NCBI GenBank assembly: GCA_023247135.1
Contig: JAHFHB010000143.1
Location: 1-5,530 of the forward strand
Direction of reading: 5' to 3'
Length of the DNA: 5,530 nt
Source: Candidatus Omnitrophota bacterium
GTDB taxonomy: Bacteria > Omnitrophota > Omnitrophia > Omnitrophales > Aquincolibacteriaceae
In this document: positions 1 through 5,006 of the stretch, in pieces
Layout: every line of letters begins with the position of its first letter
Position numbering within the stretch: the first letter of the stretch is position 1
Notes under the pieces: generated by a model
What the model was told of the DNA's origin: nothing
Databases searched by the model: none
What the model saw: the letters and a program-made list of their open reading frames with translations, nothing else
Made by a program: the position numbers and the translations under genes

Positions 1-1
1 C

Positions 2-358
2 AAGCCGCACGATCTTTTTGAGCGGCAGGCGGAGAATTTATTCTGTGAAGTGCTCGTTCCGTATACGGTAGCGGTGCTGGGCGGCGAGATCAAGGTGCCG
101 ACGCTTTCCGGGGATACGCATTTAAAAATCCCGCATGGCACTCCGGCGGGAAAAATTTTTAGACTCAAAGGCTGCGGGCTGCCAAGAATTTCCCGGGGTG
201 ACGGTTTGGGGGAGCTTTTTGTGCGAATGGATGTCGACGTTCCCGCAAAAGTCAGCGAAGCCGAGCGCAAACTTCTGGAGCAGTATGCACGCCTGAAAGG
301 CGATAAAACCCAGGCTCGCAAAAAAAACTTTTTCGAGCAGCTTAAAGAATCTTTTTAG
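2..358 (+). CDS. dnaJ: Chaperone protein DnaJ, C-terminal part (gene cut by window start)
   Basis: DnaJ (Hsp40) is the cytoplasmic co-chaperone that delivers unfolded clients to DnaK and stimulates its ATPase. Only the last 118 residues are visible, reading in frame from base 2 to a TAG stop. They begin KPHDLFERQAENLFCEV and continue VLGGEIKVPTLSGDTHLKIP, HGTPAGKIFRLKGCGLPR and GDGLGELFVRMDVDVP. This is the standard order of the second substrate-binding beta domain (CTD II) and the C-terminal dimerisation helix segment (SEAERKLLEQYARLK). The J domain, Gly/Phe linker and zinc-finger CXXCXGXG repeats would lie upstream and cannot be checked. A GTG at position 50 is internal, because homology continues upstream of it. 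The tail is basic and ends FFEQLKESF. The VanZ-like gene starts 25 bases downstream, so the two are probably cotranscribed. The family assignment is secure. Confidence 0.95.
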   Translation, partial: KPHDLFERQAENLFCEVLVPYTVAVLGGEIKVPTLSGDTHLKIPHGTPAGKIFRLKGCGLPRISRGDGLGELFVRMDVDVPAKVSEAERKLLEQYARLKGDKTQARKKNFFEQLKESF

Positions 359-383
359 ACGTTTTTGTCCGTAAGGAGGCAGG

Positions 384-848
384 GTGAAAACAGCCGTCCG
401 GTACTGGGAACAGACCCAGGCGATTACGCTCAATAGCGCTTCAATCCTTCAACGCTTATTTGCGGGGTGGCTGCCGTTTTGGGCCTGCAACGCGATTCTC
501 CCGCCTTCGCAAATCCCCAGATTTCTGCATCGCTTTAATGACAAGCTGATTCACGGGGTGGAATTTTTCGTGCTTTTCTGGGCCGCGTTCAATGCCTTTC
601 GCCTGGCGCGGAGCGGCTGGATCAAGCACTCAGGAATTTTGGCATTTGGCTGGTGCTGTTTTATGGGCGTGCTCACCGAAACGGTTCAGTATTTTGTGAA
701 AGGCCGCAGTTCCGATGTCGCGGATCTGCGTGCCGACGCGCTTGGCGCAGGACTGGGCCTGATGTTTTACGGACTGTGGCGCTTCAAGCAGTACACCCGG
801 CCTCTTGGAACGCGGCGGGCTTATAGGGGATCTCATGGAATACTTTGA
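384..848 (+). CDS. VanZ-like small integral membrane protein
   Basis: A 154-residue membrane protein with the VanZ-family pattern. Visible family marks are the D53-K54-xx-H57 motif entering a membrane segment (NDKLIHGVEFF), then E99 and Q102, then GRSSDVADLRADALGAGLG (G107 to G125). The last stretch matches the usual 'GR..s..D...N..G...G' signature, with D118 where Asn is more common. Hydrophobic segments are roughly residues 22-40, 57-75, 83-104 and 116-132, giving four likely helices. The C-terminal 20 residues are basic (Arg-rich) and probably cytoplasmic. The start is GTG at 384, supported by AAGGAGG at 373-379; the next in-frame Met is residue 94, so no other start is credible. The biochemical role of most VanZ-like proteins is unknown; the namesake is linked to teicoplanin resistance, and I do not infer resistance here. 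The 3' end overlaps the thioesterase gene by 14 bases, which suggests translational coupling. Confidence 0.8.
   Translation: MKTAVRYWEQTQAITLNSASILQRLFAGWLPFWACNAILPPSQIPRFLHRFNDKLIHGVEFFVLFWAAFNAFRLARSGWIKHSGILAFGWCCFMGVLTETVQYFVKGRSSDVADLRADALGAGLGLMFYGLWRFKQYTRPLGTRRAYRGSHGIL
825..830 (+). promoter_or_regulatory. Ribosome binding site that fixes the thioesterase start
   Basis: AGGGGA lies four bases before the ATG at 835. It favours that ATG over the in-frame TTG at 805, which would add ten residues (MERGGLIGDL) unlike the start of the YbgC family and has no comparable site. The site sits inside the end of the VanZ-like gene. Confidence 0.6.
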
Positions 849-1248
849 TTATGCGTACCGCGTTCGCTATGGGGACACCGATAAAATGGGCATCAGCTAC
901 TATGCCAATTATCTCGTGTGGTTCGAAGCTGCGCGCACGGAATTTTTCAGGGCGCTGGGCCTGCCGTACACCGAGTGCGAGAAAAAGGGCATCTACCTGC
1001 CGGTGAGCCATGCCGGTGTCCGTTATTTGGGACCGTCCACCTACGATGATTTGCTCGTGATCCGCACCAGTGTTTCAGAACTGCGCACGGCGTCGATGCG
1101 TTTTGAGTATCAGGTGTTCAGCCCGGAAAAGAAAATGATCACTACGGGGCATACCGTGCATGTTTTTGTGGATGCCGGCATGAAACCGGTGCGCGCTCCC
1201 GACGAAGTTGTTTCGCGCGTCAAGATTTTTTCTCTGCTTAGTCCGTAA
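835..1248 (+). CDS. YbgC/FadM-family hotdog-fold acyl-CoA thioesterase
   Basis: A 137-residue cytoplasmic 4HBT-family protein, the usual length for YbgC. The N-terminus reads YRVRYGDTDKMGISYYANYL then VWFEAARTEFFRALG. This is the family's active-site loop and central helix: D16 aligns with the catalytic Asp (D17 of Pseudomonas 4-hydroxybenzoyl-CoA thioesterase), and N25-Y26-L27 with the conserved NYL. The rest follows the hotdog beta pattern (PVSHAGVRYLGPSTYDDLLVIRTSVSEL, then TTGHTVHVFVDAGMKPVRAP). Family members hydrolyse short to medium acyl-CoA or acyl-ACP; in Proteobacteria YbgC sits with the Tol-Pal genes, but here the neighbours are dnaJ, a VanZ-like gene and gpsA, so substrate and pathway are open. 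ATG 835 is chosen over TTG 805 because of its ribosome binding site and family length. The gene overlaps the upstream gene by 14 bases. No terminator is visible before the gpsA promoter. Confidence 0.88.
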   Translation: MEYFDYAYRVRYGDTDKMGISYYANYLVWFEAARTEFFRALGLPYTECEKKGIYLPVSHAGVRYLGPSTYDDLLVIRTSVSELRTASMRFEYQVFSPEKKMITTGHTVHVFVDAGMKPVRAPDEVVSRVKIFSLLSP

Positions 1249-1265
1249 CTTTCTTAATTTTCTTT

Positions 1266-1294
1266 TTGACCCGCCTTGCTTTCCGTGTTACAGT
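1266..1294 (+). promoter_or_regulatory. Sigma-70 promoter for gpsA
   Basis: TTGACC (1266-1271) and TACAGT (1289-1294) are separated by exactly 17 bases, with TG at 1286-1287 forming an extended -10 (TGTTACAGT). It begins 17 bases after the thioesterase stop. Transcription would start near 1301, giving a leader of about 57 bases before the gpsA ATG. Confidence 0.7.
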
Positions 1295-1357
1295 ACGCCC
1301 GCTTAGAACCTTGATGGGACAAGGGTTTCACGCCTGCCCTAACTTTTTTAAGGAAGA

Positions 1358-2371
1358 ATGACCCAAACACACAAAGTCACAGTTTTAGGTGACGGCGGCT
1401 GGGGAACAGCGGTTGCGATCGTCAACGCGCGCCGGAAAAACGATGTCGTTCTCTGGTCGGCATTCCCCGAATACGCGCAAGTCTTGAAGGACAAGCGCGA
1501 AAATGTGAAATTTCTTCCGGGTGTCCCGCTCCCGACCAATATCCGCATTACGACGGATCTCAAAGACGCCATTGCCTCCAGCCGTATCATTGTTCTAGCC
1601 ATTCCGACTCAGTTTGTCCGCAATATTCTTTTCAAGACCAAGGAATTTGACCTCAGCCATAAGATCCTGGTGAGTGTTTCCAAGGGAATTGAACGCCGCA
1701 CGGGCCTGCGCCCCTCGGAAATTGTGCAATCCATCCTGGGCGATAAAATTAACCTGGCCGTGCTTTCCGGCCCCTCGCATGCCGAAGAAGTCGCGCGCAA
1801 TATTCCAACCCTGGTCGTTGCCGCTTCGAAAGACGCTAAAATCGCGACGGAAGTACAGCAGGCCATGATGGATACCTATTTTCGTATTTACGTGCAAACC
1901 GATGTGATTGGCGTTGAATTGGGCGGGGCGCTCAAAAACGTGATTGCCATTGCCGCTGGAATCTGCGACGGACTTAAATTCGGCGACAACACCAAGTCCG
2001 GACTTTTGTCGCGCGGGCTGCTTGAAATGGCCCGGCTCGGCATGAAGCTTGGCGCCAATCCCAATACCTTTTTCGGACTTTCCGGCATGGGGGATTTGGT
2101 GACGACGGCTTTTTCAAAACACGGCCGCAATCTGAAAGTGGGCCGCGAGCTTGGCGAAGGCAAAACCATCAAGGAGATTCTGGGCGGCATGGAGATGGTG
2201 GCTGAGGGGGTCGACACGGCCGCGGCGCTGCATGAGCTTTGTGTTAAAGTCGGCATTGAACTGCCGATCATCGATGAGGTGTATAAAGTGCTCTTTGAAA
2301 ACAAATCGCCGCGGCAAGCCGTGATCGATCTGCTCAACCGGGACGCCCACGAGGAATGGAAGCAGTACTAG
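1358..2371 (+). CDS. gpsA: NAD(P)-dependent glycerol-3-phosphate dehydrogenase
   Basis: GpsA reduces dihydroxyacetone phosphate to sn-glycerol-3-phosphate in the cytoplasm, supplying the backbone for phospholipids. The 337 residues are the normal length. The N-terminal Rossmann domain starts VTVLGDGGWGTAVA (GxGxxG at 11-16), followed by FLPGVPLPTNI (52-62), SVSKGIE with K109, and LSGPSHAEEVA (136-146). The C-terminal helical domain has GVELGGALKNVIAIAAGICD with the catalytic K193, GLSGMGDL with D246, HGRN (255-258) including the substrate-binding R257-N258, and AEG with E283. All key residues are present. Slight departures from the commonest form are D12 (usually Ala) and H141 (usually Phe in SGPSFA). 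The ATG at 1358 follows AAGGAA at 1350-1355. The gene has its own promoter upstream, and the HU gene starts 52 bases downstream with no terminator between, so readthrough into HU is likely. Confidence 0.97.
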   Translation: MTQTHKVTVLGDGGWGTAVAIVNARRKNDVVLWSAFPEYAQVLKDKRENVKFLPGVPLPTNIRITTDLKDAIASSRIIVLAIPTQFVRNILFKTKEFDLSHKILVSVSKGIERRTGLRPSEIVQSILGDKINLAVLSGPSHAEEVARNIPTLVVAASKDAKIATEVQQAMMDTYFRIYVQTDVIGVELGGALKNVIAIAAGICDGLKFGDNTKSGLLSRGLLEMARLGMKLGANPNTFFGLSGMGDLVTTAFSKHGRNLKVGRELGEGKTIKEILGGMEMVAEGVDTAAALHELCVKVGIELPIIDEVYKVLFENKSPRQAVIDLLNRDAHEEWKQY

Positions 2372-2408
2372 AGCCGTTCTTGATTTTTCATTTTTAAATT
2401 CAATACAG

Positions 2409-2420
2409 AAGGGGGGTGAC
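2409..2420 (+). promoter_or_regulatory. Unusually strong ribosome binding site of the HU gene
   Basis: AAGGGGGGTGAC lies three bases before the ATG at 2424. It matches almost the full 16S anti-Shine-Dalgarno complement (AAGGAGGTGATC), as expected for a very abundant nucleoid protein. It is the most extensive such site in the window. Confidence 0.75.
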
Positions 2421-2423
2421 AAC

Positions 2424-2699
2424 ATGAATAAAGGAGATCTCGCACAGGCAGTAGCCAAGTCAGCATCGCTTTCAAAGGCGAAAGCTTGGGAAACATTGAA
2501 CGCCACTTTTGACGCGATCAAGGCATCGCTCAAGAAGGGCCAGAAGGTTTCTCTGATTGGTTTTGGCAGTTTTGAGGTTCGCAGCCGCAAAGCGCGTCAG
2601 GGCCGCAATCCGAAAACGGGCCAGACGATTACGATCAAAGCCCGTAAAGTTCCTGCTTTCAAGGCCGGAGCTAACTTGAAGAAAGCCGTCCAGAAGTAA
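2424..2699 (+). CDS. HU-family histone-like DNA-binding protein
   Basis: A 91-residue basic protein of the HU/IHF family, which binds and bends DNA as a dimer and compacts the nucleoid. The N-terminal helices read MNKGDLAQAVAKSASLSKAK. The family signature follows at 46-66: GFGSFEVRSRKARQGRNPKTG. R61-N62-P63 is the tip motif of the DNA-embracing beta arm, with the intercalating proline. The end, ARKVPAFKAGANLKKAV, is the usual C-terminal helix. Length and sequence fit HU rather than IHF: it starts MNK and has the HU-like KVPAFKAG, but the two cannot be separated with full certainty from sequence alone. The start codon is fixed by the strong ribosome binding site. It lies 52 bases after gpsA and is followed by a strong terminator. 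No independent promoter is convincing in the gap, so it may be expressed from the gpsA promoter or from one inside gpsA. Confidence 0.96.
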   Translation: MNKGDLAQAVAKSASLSKAKAWETLNATFDAIKASLKKGQKVSLIGFGSFEVRSRKARQGRNPKTGQTITIKARKVPAFKAGANLKKAVQK

Positions 2700-2723
2700 T
2701 CGGCTCTCGTCTCGTTTCGCATG

Positions 2724-2776
2724 AAAGCCGGAATCGCCGCGGCGCTTTTGGGGCCGTTTCGATTCCGGCTTTTTGC
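2724..2776 (+). terminator. Rho-independent terminator after the HU gene
   Basis: The perfect 13-bp stem AAAGCCGGAATCG (2724-2736) pairs with 2760-2772. The 23-base loop can form a further CGGC/GCCG pairing (2740-2743 with 2753-2756). The right arm runs into TTTTT followed by GCTTTT. It ends the gpsA-HU transcription unit. Confidence 0.9.
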
Positions 2777-2810
2777 TTTTCCCGAGCCACCGGGCGCTGA
2801 TTCTTAGCGG

Positions 2811-2839
2811 CTGACATCCCTGGGGGAATCTGCTAGAAT
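2811..2839 (+). promoter_or_regulatory. Strong promoter for tRNA-Pro with an all-C discriminator
   Basis: CTGACA (2811-2816) and TAGAAT (2834-2839) are 17 bases apart, with TG at 2831-2832 giving an extended -10 (TGCTAGAAT). The -10 is followed by six C (2840-2845), a GC-rich discriminator of the kind found at stringently controlled stable-RNA promoters. The start site would be near 2846-2848, leaving a leader of about 45 bases to be removed by RNase P. A 10-bp palindrome ACTTTAAAGT (2877-2886) sits in that leader; I assign it no function. Confidence 0.75.
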
Positions 2840-2891
2840 CCCCCCTCTTTCGCGATTTCCAAGCATTCCATCTATCACTTTAAAGTTTCAT

Positions 2892-2970
<79 letters not shown>

Positions 2971-2985
2971 TCTCTACCTTGCAAG

Positions 2986-3018
2986 GCCATTTTCGCGACG
3001 GCGAAAGTGGCTTTGTTT
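2986..3018 (+). terminator. Rho-independent terminator of tRNA-Pro (first copy of a 33-bp direct repeat)
   Basis: GCCATTTTCGC (2986-2996) pairs with GCGAAAGTGGC (3001-3011) as an 11-bp stem with one G-U pair and the 4-base loop GACG. It is followed by TTTGTTTGTTTT. It begins 15 bases after the tRNA CCA, the expected place for a tRNA terminator. A 10-bp palindrome CCTTGCAAGG (2977-2986) abuts its left side. The same 33 bases recur exactly at 3035-3067. Confidence 0.75.
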
Positions 3019-3034
3019 GTTTTAAACTCAACTT

Positions 3035-3067
3035 GCCATTTTCGCGACGGCGAAAGTGGCTTTGTTT
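3035..3067 (+). terminator. Second, identical hairpin/T-tract unit
   Basis: This is an exact copy of 2986-3018: stem arms 3035-3045 and 3050-3060, loop GACG, then TTTGTTT. As a terminator it would back up the first copy. It ends 28 bases before the start codon of the secreted-protein gene, so it could also act as a leader hairpin for that gene if transcription enters from upstream. Confidence 0.65.
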
Positions 3068-3095
3068 AAGCCCATAGCGGAAAGAGGTATCCTCC

Positions 3096-4652
3096 ATGAA
3101 ATTCAAACCTTTGGTTTTAGCTTTGCCGCTCGTCGGTGTTATGTTTTCTCAGCAAGTTTTGGCCGCTGAATTCCTGAATACGCCTGCCACCGGCGAGGTG
3201 CCTCACCCCGTCGTTCCCAACTCTGCGGCAAGTATTTTTTCGCAGACGCCGCAAAATTTGACCTCAAACGAGTTTCTTGCGGCCAACATCTCCCTGGTCA
3301 GTGTTACCCCGCAGTTACCGGCCGCGGTTAATTTGGATCCGGTCTCTGTAGCGATTTCGCGCGCTGATAGAGCCTCTTTCAAACAGCTCCTCGCCGGCCG
3401 TGGGATCAATTATATTACCGATGCGGATCTTAGCAGTCTTGAAAGCGGGGTGAGCGATGCGGAACTAAATGTTCGAGGCTATCTGCTTTCTATTTCAAAG
3501 TCTCGTGTTGCCATTGCGTTCATGGGCGGGAAAATCACGGCAAACGGGTATGAGGACAATACAAAAGTTGCAGTTTTTAAAAGTAAAGTCAAACAGTACG
3601 AGCTCGACTATCCCTACGTTACGAATTTTGATGGATTCCAGATGGCATTTACCAAGGACGGGCGTCTCGCGGTGGAATATTATGATCAGATTGTTGTCGA
3701 AACTGCCAAGACAGATTCTGCAAAGCGAGTCATAGAACGCGCCACCGATTTATATCTTGTGGATGGAGCGACCGGCGCTGCGACTTTTCAATACAACCGT
3801 ATTTTGCGGTTTGACCAGGCGACACACAGGAAAACTCAAGAGATTACGACTTTTTATAATCTTTCTGACCAGGTTGATAAACAGGTGCAGACCTTTTACT
3901 ACGGTACTGATGGAGAGATTACGGGGGATAGGATCGAGAGTTACAAAGGCCATCAACTGGTCTGGACCTCCTTTGAAGGCCGTGCGCCTGTGCCATGCGG
4001 GCAGCCCGTGCTGTGCAGCCGTGCCACCAGCTACACCCGCACTGACTATGCTTACTATGGCAACGGCCGTTTCAAGGAAACTGTCACTTTGATTCTCGAC
4101 CCCGACACAAATTTACTGATCAGGGAAACGCTTCGGCGATTCGCGAATAATTCGTACAACGCATTGACTTACCAGCAAGTGATTGAAAACAATAAGACGA
4201 CCCGTACGGATTATTTTTATCACGGCAACGGAGTTTTGAGCAAAACAGTCACGTTCGAAGATACCGCTCAGGATGGCATCACGACCGAGAGAACCATCAC
4301 GGAGAAGTTCGATCTGGGCGGCGTTCGTACCGAAAGAACTGTTCGGACGACTGAGGGCGGCACACTCAAAAGTAACGAAACGCTGACTTACTACAACGCG
4401 TTTGTTGGCGGGCAGCAGGCGGTCAAAAAGCAGCAAGTCGTTCTTTATGAGAATAGCCTGAAGATTTCTGATACTACCGTAAATTTTAGCCGTCAGGGTT
4501 CGCTTGAATCGACCACAATCATTCTCTATGTTGAGGCTGTTCGCAGTCATCAGGAAATCGCCATCTTTGTTGTCGGGCAGTTAAAGCTGAAGATCATTAG
4601 TACCTACAATGCCAAGGGCCATCTTGTGCGAACGGAAGTCCTCTATTTCTAA
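3096..4652 (+). CDS. Exported protein of unknown function with Tyr/Gly-turn beta repeats
   Basis: I do not recognise this 518-residue protein. Residues 1-23 form a clear Sec signal peptide: MKFK, then a hydrophobic core LVLALPLVGVMF, then cleavage after VLA (21-23), leaving AEFLNTP. The mature N-terminus (24-80) is rich in Pro, Ser, Thr and Asn and looks unstructured. Residues 81-200 are mixed, with a DG-turn (TKDGRLAVEYYD, 187-197). From about 266, turns of the form aromatic-aromatic-x-G-x-G/D recur: FYYGTDGE (267), YAYYGNGRFKETVT (319), YFYHGNGVLSKTVT (373), FDLGGVRTERTV (405), NFSRQGSLESTT (463), YNAKGHLVRTEV (504). The first three are 52-55 residues apart. This resembles RHS/YD or YwqK/MORN-like beta-hairpin repeats, but only loosely. 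The only cysteines, C301 and C307, are close and could form a disulphide. There are no membrane helices after the signal, so it is likely periplasmic, surface-bound or secreted. ATG 3096 follows AGAGGT at 3083-3088. By eye it is more A/T-rich in codon use than gpsA. Confidence 0.85.
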   Translation: MKFKPLVLALPLVGVMFSQQVLAAEFLNTPATGEVPHPVVPNSAASIFSQTPQNLTSNEFLAANISLVSVTPQLPAAVNLDPVSVAISRADRASFKQLLAGRGINYITDADLSSLESGVSDAELNVRGYLLSISKSRVAIAFMGGKITANGYEDNTKVAVFKSKVKQYELDYPYVTNFDGFQMAFTKDGRLAVEYYDQIVVETAKTDSAKRVIERATDLYLVDGATGAATFQYNRILRFDQATHRKTQEITTFYNLSDQVDKQVQTFYYGTDGEITGDRIESYKGHQLVWTSFEGRAPVPCGQPVLCSRATSYTRTDYAYYGNGRFKETVTLILDPDTNLLIRETLRRFANNSYNALTYQQVIENNKTTRTDYFYHGNGVLSKTVTFEDTAQDGITTERTITEKFDLGGVRTERTVRTTEGGTLKSNETLTYYNAFVGGQQAVKKQQVVLYENSLKISDTTVNFSRQGSLESTTIILYVEAVRSHQEIAIFVVGQLKLKIISTYNAKGHLVRTEVLYF

Positions 4653-4712
4653 TATCGAAATGAGGACCTCAGAAGAAGTGGAATGCCGCGAGGAGCGGGA
4701 CCATCGCCGCAC

Positions 4713-4741
4713 TTGCAATGCTATATACTACAGTATATACT
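4713..4741 (+). promoter_or_regulatory. Promoter of the toxin-antitoxin operon
   Basis: TTGCAA (4713-4718) and TATACT (4736-4741) are exactly 17 bases apart. The start site would be near 4748, leaving a very short leader that still holds GGAGG (4751-4755). The palindromic operator overlaps the spacer and -10. A closer TATACT at 4724-4729 is only five bases from this -35 and is not usable with it. Confidence 0.7.
4722..4739. promoter_or_regulatory. Palindromic operator, probable antitoxin autoregulation site
   Basis: TATATACT-AC-AGTATATA is an 8+2+8 perfect inverted repeat lying across the promoter spacer and the first part of the -10. Ribbon-helix-helix antitoxins bind such short palindromes as paired dimers and repress their own operon, with the toxin tuning repression. 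Binding by the antitoxin encoded at 4761 is inferred from position. Confidence 0.65.
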
Positions 4742-4750
4742 TTTACCAAC

Positions 4751-4755
4751 GGAGG
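4751..4755 (+). promoter_or_regulatory. Ribosome binding site that fixes the antitoxin start
   Basis: GGAGG ends five bases before ATG 4761. An upstream in-frame ATG at 4683 would add 26 residues translated from the promoter and operator themselves, upstream of the expected transcript start, so it is rejected. Confidence 0.75.
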
Positions 4756-4760
4756 CCCAC

Positions 4761-5006
4761 ATGCACTACCTGAGTATCACGATCCCTGAACAACTCAAAA
4801 CCGCTCTCGATCAGGAAGCCAAGCGCGAGCATATCGGCAGAAGTACGCTGATCCAGAAAGCTGTGCGCATCTATCTTGAATTGAAGAAACGCCAGGGAAC
4901 TCAAAACCTGCTGCGCGAAAGCTACCAGGAAATGTACGGTGTCTCGCAGCAGACACTCAGCGATTTCGCCGAGCTCGACAAAGACTCGCTGAAACATGTC
5001 GATTAA
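4761..5006 (+). CDS. Ribbon-helix-helix antitoxin (type II toxin-antitoxin, MazE-like role)
   Basis: An 81-residue protein that should neutralise the MazF toxin encoded directly downstream and repress the operon. The N-terminus is a CopG/MetJ-type ribbon-helix-helix: strand HYLSITIPE (2-10), helix LKTALDQEAKRE (12-23), turn HIGRS (24-28), second helix TLIQKAVRIYLELKK (29-43). The dimeric N-terminal strands would insert into the operator's major groove. Residues 45-81 are polar and acidic towards the end (SDFAELDKDSLKHVD) and probably bind the toxin, as in Bacillus EndoAI. This differs from E. coli MazE, which has a swapped-hairpin/AbrB-type fold. The start at 4761 follows the GGAGG site. The stop overlaps the toxin start by 11 bases. 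The pairing rests on context and family rules; the fold assignment is good. Confidence 0.88.
   Translation: MHYLSITIPEQLKTALDQEAKREHIGRSTLIQKAVRIYLELKKRQGTQNLLRESYQEMYGVSQQTLSDFAELDKDSLKHVD

Larger units (their letters stand above)
2986..3067. repeat. Tandem pair of perfect 33-bp direct repeats, 49-bp period
   Basis: Copies at 2986-3018 and 3035-3067 are identical across all 33 bases, and the match stops at both ends. The 16-base spacer is 3019-3034. Each copy is itself an inverted repeat. Perfect identity in non-coding DNA points to recent duplication or to spread of a dispersed element; one window cannot separate these. Confidence 0.95.

Noticed and set aside
805..834. TTG start at 805 for the thioesterase
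   Set aside because: It adds ten non-family residues, has no good ribosome binding site, and would overlap the VanZ-like gene further. ATG 835 has AGGGGA.
2380..2409. Possible HU promoter TTGATT-N18-TACAGA
   Set aside because: Its start site would fall inside the ribosome binding site at 2411-2418, destroying it; the match is also poor in an A/T-rich stretch.
1888..2590. Long minus-strand frames opposite gpsA and the HU gene
   Set aside because: They are shadows of confidently identified genes, with Ser/Pro-rich low-complexity translations and no ribosome binding sites.
2986..3067. Two-repeat CRISPR array
   Set aside because: There are only two copies, the spacer is 16 bases, the stem is terminator-like with a T tract, and no cas genes are nearby.
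4604..4652. C-terminal phenylalanine (VRTEVLYF) as an outer-membrane beta-barrel assembly signal
   Set aside because: The final Phe fits, but charged residues occupy the positions that should be hydrophobic (Glu and Arg at -5 and -7), so a barrel signal is not supported.
4697..4704. GGACCATC near 4700 as a second copy of the tRNA 3' end (attachment site)
   Set aside because: Only GACCATC (seven bases) matches the tRNA end, and no integrase is present; chance explains it.
4683..4760. Longer antitoxin starting at ATG 4683
   Set aside because: It would translate the promoter and operator, starts upstream of the predicted transcript start, and lacks the family-typical N-terminus; GGAGG supports ATG 4761.
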